Source: Gammaproteobacteria bacterium
GTDB taxonomy: Bacteria > Pseudomonadota > Gammaproteobacteria > Pseudomonadales > UBA7434
Length of the DNA: 8,589 nucleotides
NCBI GenBank assembly: GCA_024280785.1
Contig: JAJRPK010000197.1
Coordinates: 1-8,589 of the forward strand
Direction: 5' to 3'
Position 1 is the stretch's first letter. Each line of letters opens with the position of its first letter. The notes under the pieces were generated by a model. That model made no database searches. It was not told the DNA's origin and was given only the letters and a program-made list of their open reading frames with translations. Positions 6,824 through 8,589 of the stretch are shown here, piece by piece. A program made the translations under genes and the position numbers.

Positions 6824-7196
6824 AGTCAGAAGTGATAATTGTTAGTATGAAAAACTTGGCATAAAAAGTGGGCTTGTGCATTCAACGCTCCATTCTAACG
6901 AATAAACTATGGTGTATAATATAGATTATGTTAAGTAGGGTAGATTCTTTAAATCTGTTGGTTGGATAACAAGCGGTTAATCCGACTCTTGTACGAATGG
7001 ATTTCGATCTTAGCTAACCGGCTCAAAAACGCCTAACTTCAGCCATTCAGTTTATTGTCTTTGAAGCAACTCAATTATTGGGCAGCCGGGTATATCTTTG
7101 CCAGCAGCCTAACCCCAGCCCGCGTCTTCTCAGTTAAATACCTATGAGTCCTCGGAGCGCCCAGCGCCGCTCTCAAAGGATGCAAGGGAAAGCGTG
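6824..7196. other. Gene-free stretch between the TA cluster and the sulfur unit
   Basis: No supportable gene in about 370 bases. Seen: a perfect -10 hexamer TATAAT (6915-6920) with only a weak -35; a 13-codon ORF at 6928; small inverted repeats AGATT/AATCT (6942-6956) and GAGCG/CGCTC (7155-7172); and an imperfect long hairpin with arms CGGTTA (6974-6979) and TAACCG (7015-7020) plus AATCC (6979-6983) and GGATT (6999-7003). An open stretch at 7018-7134 lacks a start codon. The region is probably non-coding or the decayed end of the mobile TA island. Confidence 0.5.
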
Positions 7197-7225
7197 TTGA
7201 CAGATATATAAGGTTATGCTAAATT
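7197..7225 (+). promoter_or_regulatory. Promoter of the arsR-type regulator/rhodanese/exporter unit
   Basis: Perfect -35 TTGACA (7197-7202), 17-nt spacer, and -10 TAAATT (7220-7225), preceded directly by TGC (7217-7219), which makes an extended -10. The predicted start of transcription is near 7232, about 30 nt before the regulator ATG. The operator at 7223-7238 overlaps the -10, so a bound repressor would block RNA polymerase. Confidence 0.8.
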
Positions 7226-7238
7226 AGATTTATCTAAT
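7223..7238. promoter_or_regulatory. Operator: perfect inverted repeat overlapping the -10
   Basis: ATTAGAT-TT-ATCTAAT, a perfect 7-2-7 inverted repeat; after one mismatched pair the symmetry resumes with TA/TA at 7220-7221 and 7240-7241. It overlaps the -10 and the predicted transcription start. ArsR-family dimers bind AT-rich inverted repeats at such positions, so this is the likely autoregulatory site of the downstream repressor. The binding itself is inferred. Confidence 0.75.
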
Positions 7239-7260
7239 ATATTATTCGAGGTCTGATTTT

Positions 7261-7578
7261 ATGGGCGATATAGCTGCTTTCCAAGACATGATGCCGCATG
7301 CGAGAGATGCCGCAGAACTGATGAAGGAGCTGGCGAATGAAAATCGTCTGATGATTCTCTGTTCTTTGGTTAACGGGGAGCTATCAGTTAGCCAACTCAA
7401 CGAATCAACGCCCCTAAGCCAGTCTGCCGTCTCTCAACACCTTGCGCGACTACGAGAGGCCAACTTGGTGGCTACTCGGCGGGAATCGCAGACAATCTTT
7501 TATAGGCTTAATGGCGATGCTGCTATTCGCGTCATAGCGGTGCTGCAATCAATATATTGCCCTGACTTAAAACAATAG
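7261..7578 (+). CDS. ArsR-family persulfide-sensing repressor (SqrR/BigR/YgaV type)
   Basis: A 105-residue winged-helix repressor. Helix 1-2 region at 12-33 (ARDAAELMKELANENRLMIL), recognition region LSQSAVSQHLARLREANLVA at 52-71, and wing RRESQTIFYRLN at 73-84. Cys34 (in MILCSL) and Cys100 (in IYCP) lie 66 residues apart, the same spacing as C41/C107 of SqrR and C42/C108 of BigR. Those link through polysulfide when sulfane sulfur is present, and this releases DNA. The CXC-type metal motif of arsenic or cadmium sensors is absent. A CGAGGT Shine-Dalgarno (7247-7252) lies 8 nt before the ATG. Neighbours are a membrane rhodanese and a TauE/SafE exporter, as expected of a sulfur-stress operon. 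It very likely represses this operon through the adjacent inverted repeat. Confidence 0.92.
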   Translation: MGDIAAFQDMMPHARDAAELMKELANENRLMILCSLVNGELSVSQLNESTPLSQSAVSQHLARLREANLVATRRESQTIFYRLNGDAAIRVIAVLQSIYCPDLKQ

Positions 7579-7600
7579 GGCTATTTCAATTCATATCTAG

Positions 7601-7616
7601 ACTGCCAGCGTGCAGT
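7601..7616. repeat. Short inverted repeat between regulator and rhodanese genes
   Basis: ACTGC-CAGCGT-GCAGT in the 59-nt gap between the two genes. It could form a small mRNA hairpin just before the rhodanese Shine-Dalgarno. No U-run follows, so it is not a standard terminator; it may tune expression or protect mRNA. Confidence 0.3.
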
Positions 7617-7637
7617 AATGGGAAGAGGAACATAACA

Positions 7638-8174
7638 ATGATTACGACAATACAATCCAGTGATTTCAATGCACGTATTCTAAGTGATGAAAAATTGCAG
7701 GTTCTTGATGTTCGGACTGATCTCGAAAATGCTACACAAAGTCTTCCAGGTGCAATACATATACCACTAGATCGACTTTCCGATCCAAAGGCGACTGTTG
7801 GCTTAGATGCTCTTGAAGGTGAATTGTTTTTACTTTGTAAGAGTGGAAAACGTGGATATATGGCGAGTGAAATACTGAAGTCTCAGCTTGATATTCCACT
7901 CGTTGTTATTGATGGGGGGCTTGATGGATTGGTGCAGGTTGGGTGCACTACAGAATCAAGAAATACATCCTGGAGTCTTGAGCGGCAAGTACGGTTTACC
8001 GCTGGCCTAATGGTTGTCTTAGGTTGTGTGCTGTCAATAATATTTCACCCAATGTTTATTGGACTATCGCTATTTGTAGGTTTGGGTCTGGTCTTTGCAG
8101 CAATCACAGACAGTTGTGTGATGGGTTTGATGCTTGCGCGGATGCCCTGGAATCGTCAGGCGAGCAAGAGTTAG
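7638..8174 (+). CDS. ygaP: Membrane-anchored rhodanese, YgaP-like
   Basis: Sulfurtransferase of 178 residues in the architecture of E. coli YgaP (174 residues). Residues 1-105 form one rhodanese domain: LDVRT at 23-27, PGAIHIPLDRL at 37-47, and the active loop C67-K-S-G-K-R. The C-terminal YgaP-type membrane domain (DUF2892) starts near 113: WSLERQVRFTAGLMVVLG, two membrane hairpin helices at about 118-156, then SCVMGLMLARMPWN. Cys160 matches the second conserved YgaP cysteine (C158). Known role of the family: transfer of sulfane sulfur with a cysteine persulfide intermediate at the inner membrane. A good AGAGGAA Shine-Dalgarno (7624-7630) lies 7 nt before the ATG. It sits between a persulfide sensor and a sulfur-anion exporter, with 2 nt before the next gene, so it belongs to their operon. 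Confidence 0.92.
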   Translation: MITTIQSSDFNARILSDEKLQVLDVRTDLENATQSLPGAIHIPLDRLSDPKATVGLDALEGELFLLCKSGKRGYMASEILKSQLDIPLVVIDGGLDGLVQVGCTTESRNTSWSLERQVRFTAGLMVVLGCVLSIIFHPMFIGLSLFVGLGLVFAAITDSCVMGLMLARMPWNRQASKS

Positions 8175-8176
8175 CG

Positions 8177-8589
8177 ATGACAATCTACGTTGTTGGCATA
8201 CTAATAGGCATCGTTCTGGGTTTGACGGGGGCTGGGGGCTCTGCCGTTGCAGTCCCTCTTTTAGTGCTTGTTGCTGGTGTTACAGCGGCTGACGCCATAG
8301 GTATTGCTTTAGCGGCAGTGGCGATTAGTGCCGGGGTAGGCGCCATTAGATGCTGGAATACAGGCACGGTGTTAGCAATTCCTGCGGTGATATTAGGCGC
8401 TTCGGGAGCAATTTCCGCGCCGCTGGGGAATACACTGGGGGCGTCTGTGCCTTCCGAATGGTTACTTTTGACGTTTTCACTATTGGCGAGTTTTATAGCC
8501 CTTAGGATGTGGAGACAAGTAACAGCTCATCCTGAAGAAGTCGGCGTTGTGAGGGCGGCGGTGAATCAAAATGTAGCGGTACGAGCACC
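8177..8589 (+). CDS. TauE/SafE-family anion exporter, partial at right edge
   Basis: N-terminal 137 residues of a membrane permease; relatives usually have about 250-270. The family signature is present: GIVLGLTGAGGSAVAVPLLV at about 11-30, then further membrane segments at about 37-58 (AADAIGIALAAVAISAGVGA), 65-87 and 92-108. TauE/SafE proteins export sulfite, sulfoacetate or related organosulfur anions across the inner membrane, and members linked to BigR-type regulators and rhodaneses are known. The ATG at 8177 lies 2 nt after the rhodanese stop, with AAGAG (8166-8170) as Shine-Dalgarno. It probably removes sulfite formed when persulfide is oxidised. A persulfide dioxygenase, often found in such operons, is not within the window and could lie to the right. 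Confidence 0.9.
   Translation, partial: MTIYVVGILIGIVLGLTGAGGSAVAVPLLVLVAGVTAADAIGIALAAVAISAGVGAIRCWNTGTVLAIPAVILGASGAISAPLGNTLGASVPSEWLLLTFSLLASFIALRMWRQVTAHPEEVGVVRAAVNQNVAVRA

Noticed and set aside
7031..7139. Possible integron attC: GCCTAAC (7031-7037) fits RYYYAAC and GTTAAAT (7133-7139) fits GTTRRRY, near a TA cluster.
   Set aside because: The inner arms do not pair beyond about five bases, and no second attC lies between the TA modules, so the core words are probably chance.
7144..7200. Small ORF of 18 codons rich in Arg before the sulfur promoter.
   Set aside because: Too short, no ribosome site and no recognised family; its end overlaps the -35 region.
8185..8367. Minus-strand ORF of 60 codons rich in Ala, Pro and Thr.
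   Set aside because: Antisense to the TauE/SafE membrane segments; the composition reflects the opposite strand.

Overview
The window looks like chromosome of a gammaproteobacterium, probably marine or free-living. The evidence is moderate GC, an RND efflux permease of the type common in that class, an Rv0130/NodN-like MaoC hydratase, toxin-antitoxin (TA) genes, and a sulfur-responsive unit ordered like Escherichia coli ygaV-ygaP. This is a judgement from protein character; no species can be named.

Left part (1-4025, minus strand): a two-gene efflux operon. A periplasmic adaptor is followed directly by an RND inner-membrane permease whose C-terminal part lies beyond the left edge. An outer-membrane channel and a regulator are not visible. 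The next 638 bases (4026-4663) hold no convincing gene. They separate this operon from a divergent single gene for a small MaoC-type (hot-dog fold) enoyl-CoA hydratase (4664-5122).

Middle (about 5195-6823, plus strand): a compact TA cluster. First comes a Phd/YefM antitoxin and a ParE toxin (genes overlap by 14 nt), behind a strong-looking promoter with a palindrome between its -35 and -10. A possible 47-residue ORF follows. The second module is the most unusual item here: a single ORF whose first ~50 residues look like a ParD antitoxin and whose remainder looks like a HigB-type (DUF891/Gp49-like) toxin lacking its usual N-terminus. It overlaps a HigA-type XRE antitoxin, again by 14 nt. The codons just upstream of the chimera still read like a ParD N-terminus, but with GGT where ATG would be expected. 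That suggests an old parD start was lost and two TA loci were joined by deletion.

Right part (7197-8589, plus strand): a sulfur-stress unit. An ArsR-family repressor carries the two cysteines (C34 and C100) of the SqrR/BigR/YgaV persulfide sensors. It is followed by a YgaP-like membrane rhodanese and by a TauE/SafE exporter that runs off the right edge. A TTGACA-17-TAAATT promoter with an extended -10 overlaps a perfect 7-2-7 inverted repeat, the probable operator. The model is that reactive sulfur oxidises the repressor, the operon is released, the rhodanese handles sulfane sulfur, and the exporter removes sulfite or a similar anion.

The gap at 6824-7196 holds no supportable gene, only a perfect but orphan TATAAT and some inverted repeats.
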